A model generated the notes under the pieces. That model made no database searches and was not told where the DNA came from. It saw only the letters and a program-made list of their open reading frames with translations. From assembly GCF_000359585.1 (NCBI RefSeq), contig NZ_APMH01000012.1, forward strand, positions 1-64,000: 64,000 nt of DNA. The letters run 5' to 3'. Numbering within the stretch: the stretch's first letter is position 1; every line of letters begins with the position of its first letter. A program made the translations under genes and the position numbers. The DNA is from Clostridium tyrobutyricum DSM 2637 = ATCC 25755 = JCM 11008. GTDB lineage: Bacteria > Bacillota > Clostridia > Clostridiales > Clostridiaceae. Positions 43,447 to 53,538 of the stretch are shown here, in pieces.

Positions 43447-45174
43447 CTAAATTTTTGACATTCTAAAATCCCTGACAATAAGTTGAATACTTGTATTTCC
43501 GTTGAATTCATTAATAGATGGGGAAAATACAAAGTCCATAAAAATAGTTTTGAAATTCAAATCTAATACAAGTTCTCTAAATTTCTCACCTCCATTGAAA
43601 ATAATTGCATCCATTTTTTCCATACTATTTTTCAATCTGCAGAAAAGTTTTACGGTGTTCTTGTCTTTTCCCATAAAATATACCTTGAATACAGCTATAT
43701 TTCTTTCTGCAAAGAGAGGAGATGAATTTCCCTTTCCAAAAGGTTCAAGAGATTTCAAATCCTTTATTATCTTAAAATTTATGTTTTCAAGTGGTAGTGC
43801 CTTATCTATTCTGACCTTTGGTATAATATCTTTTTCTGTAAGTGTGCAATTTTGATTCAATCTTCTTCTTAGTTCATCTATATTTTCATGTTTAATGGAC
43901 ATTCCTGCGGCCATCTGATGGCCTCCAAAATTTTCAAACAGGTCACGGCACTTTGATAGTTCTTCGAACATATTGTATTCATCTATGGACCTTCCAGACC
44001 CTTTTGCCATAAATTCACCATTTGTGAGTACTATAGATGGTAGATTGTATTTTTCCTTCAGCCTTCCTGCTATAATTCCTGCAACACTCTCATGAATACC
44101 TTCTCTATACACTACAAGCACCCTGTCTTTTTTCAAATCAGAATTTTCAACTACGTCTACTATTTCCTCAAGTCCTTTCATAGTTATATTCTGACGTTCC
44201 ATATTCAATTCTCTGAGTTTTTTTGCAAGTTTTGTGGCAGTTTTCTTATCCTGTGAAAGAAAAAGCTTCAATGCAAGTACTGCATTGTCCAATCTTCCGG
44301 TAGCATTTATACAAGGTCCCAGAACAAATCCTACATGATATGAAGTGATACTCCCAATATTTAAAGAATTTTCATCTACAAGTGCCTGTATGCCCAAATT
44401 TTGCGTTCTGTTCAGCATTTCAAGCCCACATTTTGCTATTATTCTGTTTTCTCCCAAAAGATCAACTACATCACATATAGTTCCAATAGCTGCATATTCA
44501 ATAAATTCAAATGACTTGTTTTTGTCAATTCCCAGTTTATCATAGACTACCTGCACAAATTTAAATGCTATACCTGCTCCACACAGCATTTTAAACGGAT
44601 ATTTGCACTCTTTTTGTTTAGGGTCTATTACTGCATCTGCATCCGGGATTATTTCATCAGTACCCTCAAATGGTACATCATGGTGATCCGTTACAACTAC
44701 GGTCATGCCAAGTTCCTTTGCCCTTTTAATCTGAGATATGGCTGATATGCCGTTGTCACAAGTTATAATGGTATTAAATCCTTCCTTGTGAAGGCACTCT
44801 ATACTTGCCTCATTTATACCATAGCCTTCCTTTACCCTGTCAGGTATATGATATTTTACATCTGCACCACAGCTTGAAAATGCACTGTACAGTATAAATG
44901 TACTGGTTATTCCGTCTGCATCATAGTCGCCGTATATTGCTATCTTCTTCTTTTTATGTATTGCATCAATTATTATGTCAGTTCCCTTATCCATATCTTT
45001 CATTAAAATAGGGTCATGTAATTTGTCTATTGAAGGATTCATAAAATCCACCACATCTGTTTCACTTGTTATACCCCTATTTGCAAGTACGGAAAGTAGA
45101 ATTGGGTTTATATTGATTTTTTTTAAAATATTCCTGTCTATTTTTCGTCTTCTAAGCATCCACTGCTTCTGCAA
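43447..45174 (-). CDS. recJ: Single-stranded-DNA-specific 5'-3' exonuclease
   Basis: 575 residues. DHH phosphoesterase motifs: IAIYGDYDADGITSTFILYS (motif I), ITCDNGISA, VVVTDHHDVPFEG (DHH), and C-terminal DHHA1 FGGHQMAAGMSIKHENIDEL. Acts in recombination and mismatch repair. Family length is usual (about 565-580). TTG at 45174 with AGGAAG upstream is the likely start; an internal ATG at 45159 is an alternative. Only 15 nt from the M16 peptidase. Confidence 0.94.
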   Translation of the reverse strand: MQKQWMLRRRKIDRNILKKININPILLSVLANRGITSETDVVDFMNPSIDKLHDPILMKDMDKGTDIIIDAIHKKKKIAIYGDYDADGITSTFILYSAFSSCGADVKYHIPDRVKEGYGINEASIECLHKEGFNTIITCDNGISAISQIKRAKELGMTVVVTDHHDVPFEGTDEIIPDADAVIDPKQKECKYPFKMLCGAGIAFKFVQVVYDKLGIDKNKSFEFIEYAAIGTICDVVDLLGENRIIAKCGLEMLNRTQNLGIQALVDENSLNIGSITSYHVGFVLGPCINATGRLDNAVLALKLFLSQDKKTATKLAKKLRELNMERQNITMKGLEEIVDVVENSDLKKDRVLVVYREGIHESVAGIIAGRLKEKYNLPSIVLTNGEFMAKGSGRSIDEYNMFEELSKCRDLFENFGGHQMAAGMSIKHENIDELRRRLNQNCTLTEKDIIPKVRIDKALPLENINFKIIKDLKSLEPFGKGNSSPLFAERNIAVFKVYFMGKDKNTVKLFCRLKNSMEKMDAIIFNGGEKFRELVLDLNFKTIFMDFVFSPSINEFNGNTSIQLIVRDFRMSKI

Positions 45175-45189
45175 AAAAACACTTCCTTT

Positions 45190-46410
45190 TCAATTTAGAA
45201 TTTGTATGGATGGTTCTTTTATTACCTTCTTTATTACATCGTATATATCTTGCTGGGAAATACCCTGTAGATTTTCCGTTTCTTCATAGAGTTTTCTATA
45301 ATCTCCATACATCAATTCATATGTAGTAAGTTCTTTACAGAGCTGTATGGATCTTTCAAGCTTGAGTTCTCTTTTGAGCCTCACCCTTCTTGCCAGTTTT
45401 TCTATATCTTTCTCCTTGAAATAGTCCATTTTACTTGTAATGTTATCTATAATCGTATTTATTATGCAAATGGATTTATCCACTTTTCCCGCCGAGGTTC
45501 CCATGTTTATAGACAAAAGTTTTATGCCTCTCTCATTTTTTATATAACTTCCTATCTCATATGCTGCAGCATTTTTTGTCCTTATTTCCTGAAAAAGTAA
45601 ACTGCTTGTTCCCTGTCCAAATGCATCATTGAACAATAGGAGAGCTTTGAATTCTTCATTACTCAAGCCGCCAATGTCAAACACATACTGAATTTTAGCT
45701 CCTTCAAAAGATTCTAAATTGCCTTTATATATTCCAGATATATTTTTTTCATATGTTTCATATGATATTGAACAGTTGGATTCAGTATTCCATGACCCGA
45801 AATATTGTTCAACCAGCTTGCAAACAAGTTCAAAATCCAACGAAGATGAGAAACTTATTACGCAATTGTCCGGTGTATAAAAACATTTATAAAAATTTTT
45901 TATGTCCTCCAGGGTTACAAGCTTTATATCCTTTTCCGAACCTATTATGATTTCCTTTATTCTTCTATTTCTAAAACAGTTTTTAAAAAGCATATCTTCA
46001 CAATACTGATACATGTCTCCATGCCATTCTTTAAGTTCTTCCATGATTATATCCATTTCTTCTTTGAATCCACATTGAGGGAAAGATGGATTCATTAGTA
46101 TGTCGGAATATAGTTCCAGTGCTCTTTGCATATCCCTGCTTAAACAAGTGCCGTAGTATATCGTATATGGATAATTGGTCATGGCATTTTCAAAACCGAA
46201 TATGTCATCAAATTCCGCATTTATCTCATTTTCCGTTCTGCAGCATGTTCCCTTTGATACAAGATGTTCCAGTGCATGAGCTGTTCCAAAATTAAATCTA
46301 TTCTGTTCTTCCAGAGCCCCTGCATTGAATCCTATGCACAGTGATGTTATTTCACCCTGCCTGTGTTCATATATAAGTTTTATTCCATTTTTTAAAGTAT
46401 GATATTCCAT
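45190..46410 (-). CDS. M16 family zinc peptidase
   Basis: 406 residues. The inverted zinc motif HxxEH is present as THALEHL-type sequence in FGTAHALEHLVSKGT, and the third ligand region is IIMEELKEWHGDMYQY. The C-terminal half (RTKNAAAYEIGSYIKNERGI) is the second M16 repeat with the R/Y pair. Bacillus relatives process small peptides or bacteriocin precursors, but substrate is unknown here. Cytoplasmic (no signal). Confidence 0.88.
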   Translation of the reverse strand: MEYHTLKNGIKLIYEHRQGEITSLCIGFNAGALEEQNRFNFGTAHALEHLVSKGTCCRTENEINAEFDDIFGFENAMTNYPYTIYYGTCLSRDMQRALELYSDILMNPSFPQCGFKEEMDIIMEELKEWHGDMYQYCEDMLFKNCFRNRRIKEIIIGSEKDIKLVTLEDIKNFYKCFYTPDNCVISFSSSLDFELVCKLVEQYFGSWNTESNCSISYETYEKNISGIYKGNLESFEGAKIQYVFDIGGLSNEEFKALLLFNDAFGQGTSSLLFQEIRTKNAAAYEIGSYIKNERGIKLLSINMGTSAGKVDKSICIINTIIDNITSKMDYFKEKDIEKLARRVRLKRELKLERSIQLCKELTTYELMYGDYRKLYEETENLQGISQQDIYDVIKKVIKEPSIQILN

Positions 46411-46476
46411 ATTATCACCAACTTTTTAAATTAATAATTATGGTGTACAAGTGGGTTTGGGGTATGTAGTATGTAT

Positions 46477-46532
46477 GTGTCCGTCTATTGAATGAACACT
46501 GCATATGATTTGTACGTATAATAAACGGACAC
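46477..46532. repeat. Inverted repeat upstream of M16 gene
   Basis: GTGTCCGT (46477-46484) and ACGGACAC (46525-46532) enclose 40 nt in the 175-bp gap between the DJ-1 gene end and the M16 gene. It could be an operator or part of a terminator; no T-run follows directly. Confidence 0.3.
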
Positions 46533-46585
46533 TATTGCAATGTCTATTTTATCGAGTTCACAGTTTGTTAATAATATTAAACTTA

Positions 46586-47158
46586 CTACTTTTCGTGATA
46601 CTGGTCTACCAGATTCATCAGTGTAGATCTTTTTACTCTTTCTACAGTTTCCTCATCAGAAAGATTTTCAAGTATTTTAAAAGCAAAATAAATTGATGTA
46701 GCTGCCCCCCTGCTTGTTATAATATTGCCGTCTTGGACTACAAAATCTTCCTTATAATTGACTTCTTTAAGTTCGTCCTTGAAATTTGGGTTTGAAGTTA
46801 CATTTTTATTCTTTATAATTCCCGCCTTATCTAAAACTATAGGTGCTGCACATATGGCTGCCACTAATTTTCCATTTTTATTAAATGCTGAAACCAACTT
46901 TATTACATTGTCATTATCCCTCAAATTGGTTGCTCCAGGAAGACCGCCTGGAAGTATAACAGCATCATATTCATCTATGTTTATATTTTTCAATATTTCA
47001 TCTGTTTTTACAGTAGTACCTCTTGAGCTTGTTTTTTCATTTTTATCATCTACAGAACATATGGTGCAGCTGAGCTTTCCCCTTCTTAGTATATCAACGG
47101 GTGTCAGAGCTTCAATATCTTCAAATCCTTCTGCAAGTAATACTATGGCTTTTTTCAA
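46586..47158 (-). CDS. DJ-1/PfpI family protein
   Basis: 190 residues. KKAIVLLAEGFEDIEALTPV, DAVILPGGLPGATNLRDND and KLVAAICAAPIVLDKAGIIK (nucleophile Cys in AAICAAP) define the DJ-1/YajL type. Family members are redox-sensing or deglycase/chaperone-like; the exact reaction is disputed. Starts at TTG 47158 with GGGGGG 7 nt upstream; ATG 47173 overlaps that site. Flanked upstream by repeat copy 3. Confidence 0.88.
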   Translation of the reverse strand: MKKAIVLLAEGFEDIEALTPVDILRRGKLSCTICSVDDKNEKTSSRGTTVKTDEILKNINIDEYDAVILPGGLPGATNLRDNDNVIKLVSAFNKNGKLVAAICAAPIVLDKAGIIKNKNVTSNPNFKDELKEVNYKEDFVVQDGNIITSRGAATSIYFAFKILENLSDEETVERVKRSTLMNLVDQYHEK

Positions 47159-47174
47159 AATAAAACCCCCCATT

Positions 47175-47340
47175 TTTTAGAATTCAGAGTTCAGAGTTCA
47201 AAGTTCAGAGTTCAGTTATCAGAGCTCAAAGAACAAATTTGGTTGATTTTCGTCTCTGACGAAAATCTTCATTTTTTGTTCTTTGTTCTCTGAACTTTGC
47301 TCTTTTAAATCTGTTCTTTGAACTTTATTCTTTATTTTTC
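47175..47340. repeat. Intergenic hairpin repeat, copy 3 (between glpK and DJ-1 gene)
   Basis: Left AGTTCAGAGTTCAAAGTTCA units, right GTTCTTTGTTCTCTGAACTT units, central hairpin GATTTTCGTC (47245-47254)/GACGAAAATC (47258-47267), loop TCT. Same core and orientation as copies 1 and 2. Confidence 0.75.
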
Positions 47341-47398
47341 TCTCTCTTTTAATATTATAATAATTATAACTGTTTTCTACAAATCCATAAATTACATG

Positions 47399-47436
47399 AA
47401 AAATCCTGCAGCTCACAACGAGTGCAGGATTTTTTC
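47399..47436 (-). terminator. Intrinsic terminator after glpK
   Basis: AAAATCCTGCA (47400-47410) pairs with TGCAGGATTTT (47423-47433), with inner CTC/GAG. On the minus strand it is followed by TTTTT. Closes the glycerol operon. Confidence 0.85.
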
Positions 47437-47443
47437 ATAATTT

Positions 47444-48964
<1,521 letters not shown>

Positions 48965-49005
48965 TCAAATTATATTTTTTTATTTAATAGAATTTCAATT
49001 ACAAT

Positions 49006-49569
49006 TTATAAATTCCACAAACTACTGTCAGTAGTTGAAACTGCTACAGCTCCCGCAGATAATGATTCAATAACATCCTTTTTGTTTGTTATAAGTCCAC
49101 CTGCAATTATTGGAACTTTTATTTCTTTTTTTAGAACATTTATTATTTTACTTGCTACTCCTGGCATAACTTCTACTGCAGTCGGATTCGTATCATGAAT
49201 ACTTTTTATTCCTGTCTTTAGTGAAAGTGAGTCTATTGCAAACATTCTTTGTATTGAAAACAAATTAATCTGATTTGCATATTTTATATTTGAAGACCTA
49301 GTGCTTATTATGCCGTCTGCTTTTACATTTTCTTTTATAAATCTTACAGAAGATTGATCGCCTCTTATCCCATCTATTAAATCCAAATGAACAAATACCA
49401 ATTTTCCTTTTTCCTTAAGTTTACTACATATATCCCTGACACTTAATATGTCTCCATATAGAATAAAAACTATGTTGGCATTACTTGAAACTATCCTTTT
49501 CAGTCCCTCATCATTTCTTATTGCAGCTATAACTGGATTTTCTATTAGTACTTCTTTAAGCTTATTCAT
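49006..49569 (-). CDS. glpP: Glycerol-3-phosphate-responsive antiterminator
   Basis: 187 residues, TIM-barrel-like. LIENPVIAAIRNDEGLKRIV, VFVHLDLIDGIRGDQSSVRF, AVEVMPGVASKIINVLKKEI and VPIIAGGLITNKKDVIESLS match the GlpP family. In Bacillus it binds the glp leader RNA with glycerol-3-phosphate and prevents termination. Unusually it sits between glpF and glpK rather than ahead of them. Likely target: the palindrome in the glpF leader at 50464-50506. Confidence 0.93.
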   Translation of the reverse strand: MNKLKEVLIENPVIAAIRNDEGLKRIVSSNANIVFILYGDILSVRDICSKLKEKGKLVFVHLDLIDGIRGDQSSVRFIKENVKADGIISTRSSNIKYANQINLFSIQRMFAIDSLSLKTGIKSIHDTNPTAVEVMPGVASKIINVLKKEIKVPIIAGGLITNKKDVIESLSAGAVAVSTTDSSLWNL

Positions 49570-49649
49570 CTACTATACCTCTTTATAATTTAATGGTTAA
49601 TAACTATTATTAATTTTAACATCACATTTAAAGGGATACAACCAACATA

Positions 49650-50354
49650 TTAAAATATTACGTTAAATAGAAGTGCTCCACATATTCCACCTGCTATTGG
49701 TCCAAAAACAGGTATCCATGAATATGACCAGTCTGAACCTCCTTTACCTGCAATAGGTAAAATTGCATGTGCAATTCTAGGTGCAAGATCCCTTGCAGGG
49801 TTTATTGCATATCCTGTAGGCCCCCCAAGTGAAAGTCCTATTGACCATATTAAAAATACTACGAAAAGTGTACCTATTCCAAGAGCCGTGTGCTGTGCCC
49901 CCATTCCCAATATTGCAAATACTAAAAGTGCTGTTCCTAAAAACTCTGTTAAAAAGTTTGATGGCAAGTTTCTTATAGCTGGAGCAGTACAGAATATACC
50001 AAGCTTGGCTGCCTTGTCCTCTGTCTTTTCCCAATGGGGAAGATAAGTAATCCAGACAAGTGCGCCTCCAACTATTCCTCCAAGCATCTGTGCAATTATA
50101 TAACCCGGTACTTCAGCTGCTGGAAATTTTCCTGCTGCTGCAAGTCCAATAGTAAGTGCTGGATTGAAATGAGCTCCACTTACACTTCCAAACATAAGAG
50201 CCGGTATACCAACTGCAAAAGCCCAGCCTGCGGTTATTACCATCCATCCTCCATTTTGCCCCTTGCTCTTTGTAAGGGTACAGTTAGCACATACCCCATC
50301 ACCCAAGTAAACCAGGATCATAGTACCTACAAATTCTGCTATTAATTTTGACAT
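49650..50354 (-). CDS. glpF: Glycerol uptake facilitator
   Basis: 234 residues, aquaglyceroporin of the inner membrane with six predicted membrane spans. Both NPA motifs are visible: SGAHFNPALTIGLA and GYAINPARDLAPR, the second followed by the Asp/Arg typical of glycerol channels. Start ATG 50354 with GGGAGG upstream. First gene of the glycerol operon. Confidence 0.96.
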   Translation of the reverse strand: MSKLIAEFVGTMILVYLGDGVCANCTLTKSKGQNGGWMVITAGWAFAVGIPALMFGSVSGAHFNPALTIGLAAAGKFPAAEVPGYIIAQMLGGIVGGALVWITYLPHWEKTEDKAAKLGIFCTAPAIRNLPSNFLTEFLGTALLVFAILGMGAQHTALGIGTLFVVFLIWSIGLSLGGPTGYAINPARDLAPRIAHAILPIAGKGGSDWSYSWIPVFGPIAGGICGALLFNVIF

Positions 50355-50463
50355 AGAACTTCCTCCCATATCTCCCATATATTGTTTTTATTTGGCAGTA
50401 GAATGCTTGTTTTTTATAAAATCGATTACATAAAATAGTAAATATAGATTTTTTTACGCAACA

Positions 50464-50506
50464 AGCCGCTTTTAATATAGCTATATCAGCTATATTAAAA
50501 GCGGCT
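50464..50506 (-). promoter_or_regulatory. Perfect palindrome in the glpF leader (candidate GlpP target)
   Basis: AGCCGCTTTTAATATAGCT (50464-50482) and its exact complement (50488-50506) give a 19-bp hairpin with a 5-nt loop, about 110 nt upstream of glpF and about 25 nt after the predicted start of transcription. No clear T-run follows on the minus strand, so it is not a standard terminator. Its placement fits the antitermination leader used by GlpP. Confidence 0.55.
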
Positions 50507-50537
50507 CTCTCATTCTCTGCCTCTTGTCTATGACAAC

Positions 50538-50566
50538 ATTATAGTATAAAATTTAAAGGATTACAA
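50538..50566 (-). promoter_or_regulatory. Sigma-A type promoter of glpF operon
   Basis: Minus strand TTGTAA (50566-50561), 17-nt spacer, TATAAT (50543-50538). Transcription would start near 50531 and produce a leader of about 175 nt containing the palindrome. Confidence 0.65.
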
Positions 50567-50575
50567 TACTTTATT

Positions 50576-53443
50576 CTACATTATTTTTAAATTTATTTTT
50601 TTAATGTCTGCTGCACTGTCTACAACAGGTTTTCCAACTCCAGCTCTATTTTGACGCTTTATCTCATTGATCATTACATTAAATTTTCTATCATTTTTAT
50701 CTGTCAACTCTATATATGATTTATCATCATCTTCATCTATTAAAAATGAATAGATTACCTTGTCATCTTCCTTTAAATTTATAGCTCCAGATCCAGATGC
50801 AATTTTACCTGTTATATTTACATCTTCACTGGAAAATTTAATTCCCATGCCCTTTTCCGTCAAAACCACTATATCCATATCTTCTTCTTTTGAATACTCC
50901 ACATCAATTATCTTATCATCTTTATCCTTGAATTTATATGCAGTTTCACCACTTTTAATGTGTTGAAATTCACTTAAGGTGCTCTTCTTTATCATGGCAT
51001 TTGAGGTGAAAAAATATATATTTCCTGTTTGGAAATCATTTATAGAAAAAATGTTTATTATATCAGACCTGCTGGATATGCCAAATAGCTTATTTATTCC
51101 AATACCTTCTGCTATGTTTTCTACAACTGCTGATAGTATTGAAAACACTCTTCCGTCCTTTGTAAAAATCAATATGGTACTTGAAGAAGATGTGTTGACA
51201 CCAAAAGTCCTTCTGTTATTATCCGAGGATTTCAATATGCCGTTTTTATCTATGGAAATATAGAATTCATTATTTTGAACTTCCTGTTCTGAAAAATCAA
51301 TGTCCATGACTTCATCATTTTCAGGAAGGGTAAATACATCACTGCTTACTATATTTCTATCCTGTGTTTCAATCTTCAATTCCGGCAGGATAAATTCCAG
51401 CCCAAATTTTGTAACTAATTTTAAAGAGCCTTTCCTTCTATCTTTTGGTACTAATTCTACTTTTATTAGTTTTTCATTTTTTTTCAACTTAAGTGCCATA
51501 AGTTTTGTATAATTGGTTCTAAATTTTTCAAGAGAAGTTTTCTTAATTCCGCTAATACTTGTAAACAATACAAGGTCAAAATTGTCATTTATATCCTCTA
51601 CATCTATAACAGAAACTATTTTTTCCCGTGAACTGTTGAACCCTTTTATGATATTGTCAAGTTTATCCCCCTTTTCCTTCCACCTGAATTCAGGAATATC
51701 TATGCCTTTCAATTTATACATATATCCTTTATCAGTAAAAAACATAATAGTGTGCTTGGTATTTGAATTTATAACAATCTTACTGTAATCCCCTTCCCTG
51801 TACTCTATCTCCTCTATATTTTTACTGCATCTATTATAACTTCTTTGAGATATTCTCTTTATGAAGTTCTCATTGGACATGGTTACGACTATATCTTCTT
51901 GAATTATAATCTCATCTACCTGTATTTTAGCCTCACTGTCATCTTCTATAATTTCAGTTCTTCTGTCATCTCCGTATTTATCTCTTATATCCTTCAATTC
52001 ACTTTTTATAACTTTAAACTGCTCCTTTTCGCTTGAAAGTATAAGTTCACGTTTTTTTATGTACCTTGAAAGTTTACTATGCTCTTTTTCAAATTCAACT
52101 ATTTCAAGTCCTGTAAGTCTGTATAACATAAGCTCAAGTATGGCTTCAGATTGAATTTTAGTAAAATCAAATATATCCATAAGATTTTTACATGCATCTT
52201 TTTTGGATTTTGAACTTCTTATAGTCTTTATAATATCGTCCATTATTCCAATAGCCTTTATAAATCCTTCTACAATATGAAATCTCTTTCTGGCAGCTTC
52301 AAGTTCTTTTTTTGTCCTTCTTATGAGTATTTCTTTCTGATAATCTATAAAATGTTCCAGTATGCTCTTAAGTGAAAGTGTATTGGGTTTTCCATCTGCC
52401 AGTGCTACCATATTAAAAGAAACACTGCATTGAAGTTCTGTCTTTTTAAACAGATATTTCAATATTTTTTCCACTTGATTATGATCTATTGATTTTCTGA
52501 ATTCAATTACAGCTCTTATTCCGGTTCTGTCCGATTCATCTCTTATGTCATAAATAGAATCAAGGACTTTGGAGTGCCTCTTGTCAACTGTCATTTCAGA
52601 AATGGTCTGGAGAAGCTTTGCCTTGCTCCTTCTATATGGAAATTCCGTTATGACTATTCCAAACCTTCCATTTTCCAGCTTTTCTATTGAAGTCCTTGCC
52701 CTTAATGTTGCCCTGCCTTCTCCCGATTCATAGGCCGATTTCAGTGAATCCCTGCCTATAATTATTCCACCTGTTGGAAGATCAGGCCCTTTAACATATT
52801 TCATAAGATCATCTGTATTTGATTCCGGAGCGTCTATCAATGCCATTGCTGCATCTATAACTTCCCTTAGATTATGTGGTGGTATATTAGTAGCAAGTCC
52901 TACAGCTATTCCAAATGCCCCATTTACAAGAAGATTCGGGTACCTTACAGGAAGAACTTCAGGTTCTTTTTCCGATCCTGAATAATTGTCTACCATATCT
53001 ACTACATCATCTTCTATGTACTTTATCATTTCCATGGCAATAGGAGTAAGTCTTGCCTCGGTATAACGCATAGCTGCAGCATTATCTCCATCCTGACTTC
53101 CCCAGTTTCCATGTCCGTCTATTATAGGCATTCTAGTTGTAAAATCCTGTGCCAGTATTACCATTGCATCATATACGGAAGTATCTCCATGAGGATGGTA
53201 TTTACCCAAAATATCTCCTACTATCCTGGCGGATTTATAATAAGGTCTATCTGGAAATGCCTTTAACATGTAAGAGCCATAAATTATCCTTCTGTGCACA
53301 GGTTTTAATCCATCTCTTACATCAGGAAGTGCTCTATCCTTTGCCACTTCTACAGCATATGGAAGATAATTGTCAGGCATGGCTTCTTCAATAGGAAGTC
53401 TTATTATGTTAGTATCTTTTGGAATTATCGTCTTTTTAGCCAA
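50576..53443 (-). CDS. parC: Type IIA topoisomerase subunit A, ParC-like (topoisomerase IV)
   Basis: 955 residues. DNA-cleavage core: RDGLKPVHRRIIYGSYML, KYHPHGDTSVYDAMVILAQD and the catalytic Tyr127 in AAAMRYTEARLTPIA. The C-terminal beta-pinwheel is present (HTIMFFTDKGYMYKLKGIDI), but I see no gyrase box QRRGGKG, which favours decatenating topoisomerase IV over gyrase. Pairs with the ParE-like gene upstream. TTG at 53443 (MAKKTIIPKD) with AAAGGAC 8 nt upstream is the likely start. Confidence 0.85.
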   Translation of the reverse strand: MAKKTIIPKDTNIIRLPIEEAMPDNYLPYAVEVAKDRALPDVRDGLKPVHRRIIYGSYMLKAFPDRPYYKSARIVGDILGKYHPHGDTSVYDAMVILAQDFTTRMPIIDGHGNWGSQDGDNAAAMRYTEARLTPIAMEMIKYIEDDVVDMVDNYSGSEKEPEVLPVRYPNLLVNGAFGIAVGLATNIPPHNLREVIDAAMALIDAPESNTDDLMKYVKGPDLPTGGIIIGRDSLKSAYESGEGRATLRARTSIEKLENGRFGIVITEFPYRRSKAKLLQTISEMTVDKRHSKVLDSIYDIRDESDRTGIRAVIEFRKSIDHNQVEKILKYLFKKTELQCSVSFNMVALADGKPNTLSLKSILEHFIDYQKEILIRRTKKELEAARKRFHIVEGFIKAIGIMDDIIKTIRSSKSKKDACKNLMDIFDFTKIQSEAILELMLYRLTGLEIVEFEKEHSKLSRYIKKRELILSSEKEQFKVIKSELKDIRDKYGDDRRTEIIEDDSEAKIQVDEIIIQEDIVVTMSNENFIKRISQRSYNRCSKNIEEIEYREGDYSKIVINSNTKHTIMFFTDKGYMYKLKGIDIPEFRWKEKGDKLDNIIKGFNSSREKIVSVIDVEDINDNFDLVLFTSISGIKKTSLEKFRTNYTKLMALKLKKNEKLIKVELVPKDRRKGSLKLVTKFGLEFILPELKIETQDRNIVSSDVFTLPENDEVMDIDFSEQEVQNNEFYISIDKNGILKSSDNNRRTFGVNTSSSSTILIFTKDGRVFSILSAVVENIAEGIGINKLFGISSRSDIINIFSINDFQTGNIYFFTSNAMIKKSTLSEFQHIKSGETAYKFKDKDDKIIDVEYSKEEDMDIVVLTEKGMGIKFSSEDVNITGKIASGSGAINLKEDDKVIYSFLIDEDDDKSYIELTDKNDRKFNVMINEIKRQNRAGVGKPVVDSAADIKKINLKIM

Positions 53444-53462
53444 AGTTGATCGTCCTTTCTTG

Positions 53463-53536
53463 TTCAGTTCACAGTTCACAATTCTTCATTAATTGTGAAT
53501 TTTACATTGTGAATTTTACATTGTGAATTGTGCATT
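53463..53536. repeat. TTCACAATT/ATTGTGAATT repeat between topoisomerase genes
   Basis: GTTCAGTTCACAGTTCACAA followed by ATTGTGAATTTTACATTGTG and a second copy of the latter, giving direct and inverted units. It fills nearly the whole intercistronic gap. Confidence 0.7.
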
Positions 53537-53538
53537 AT

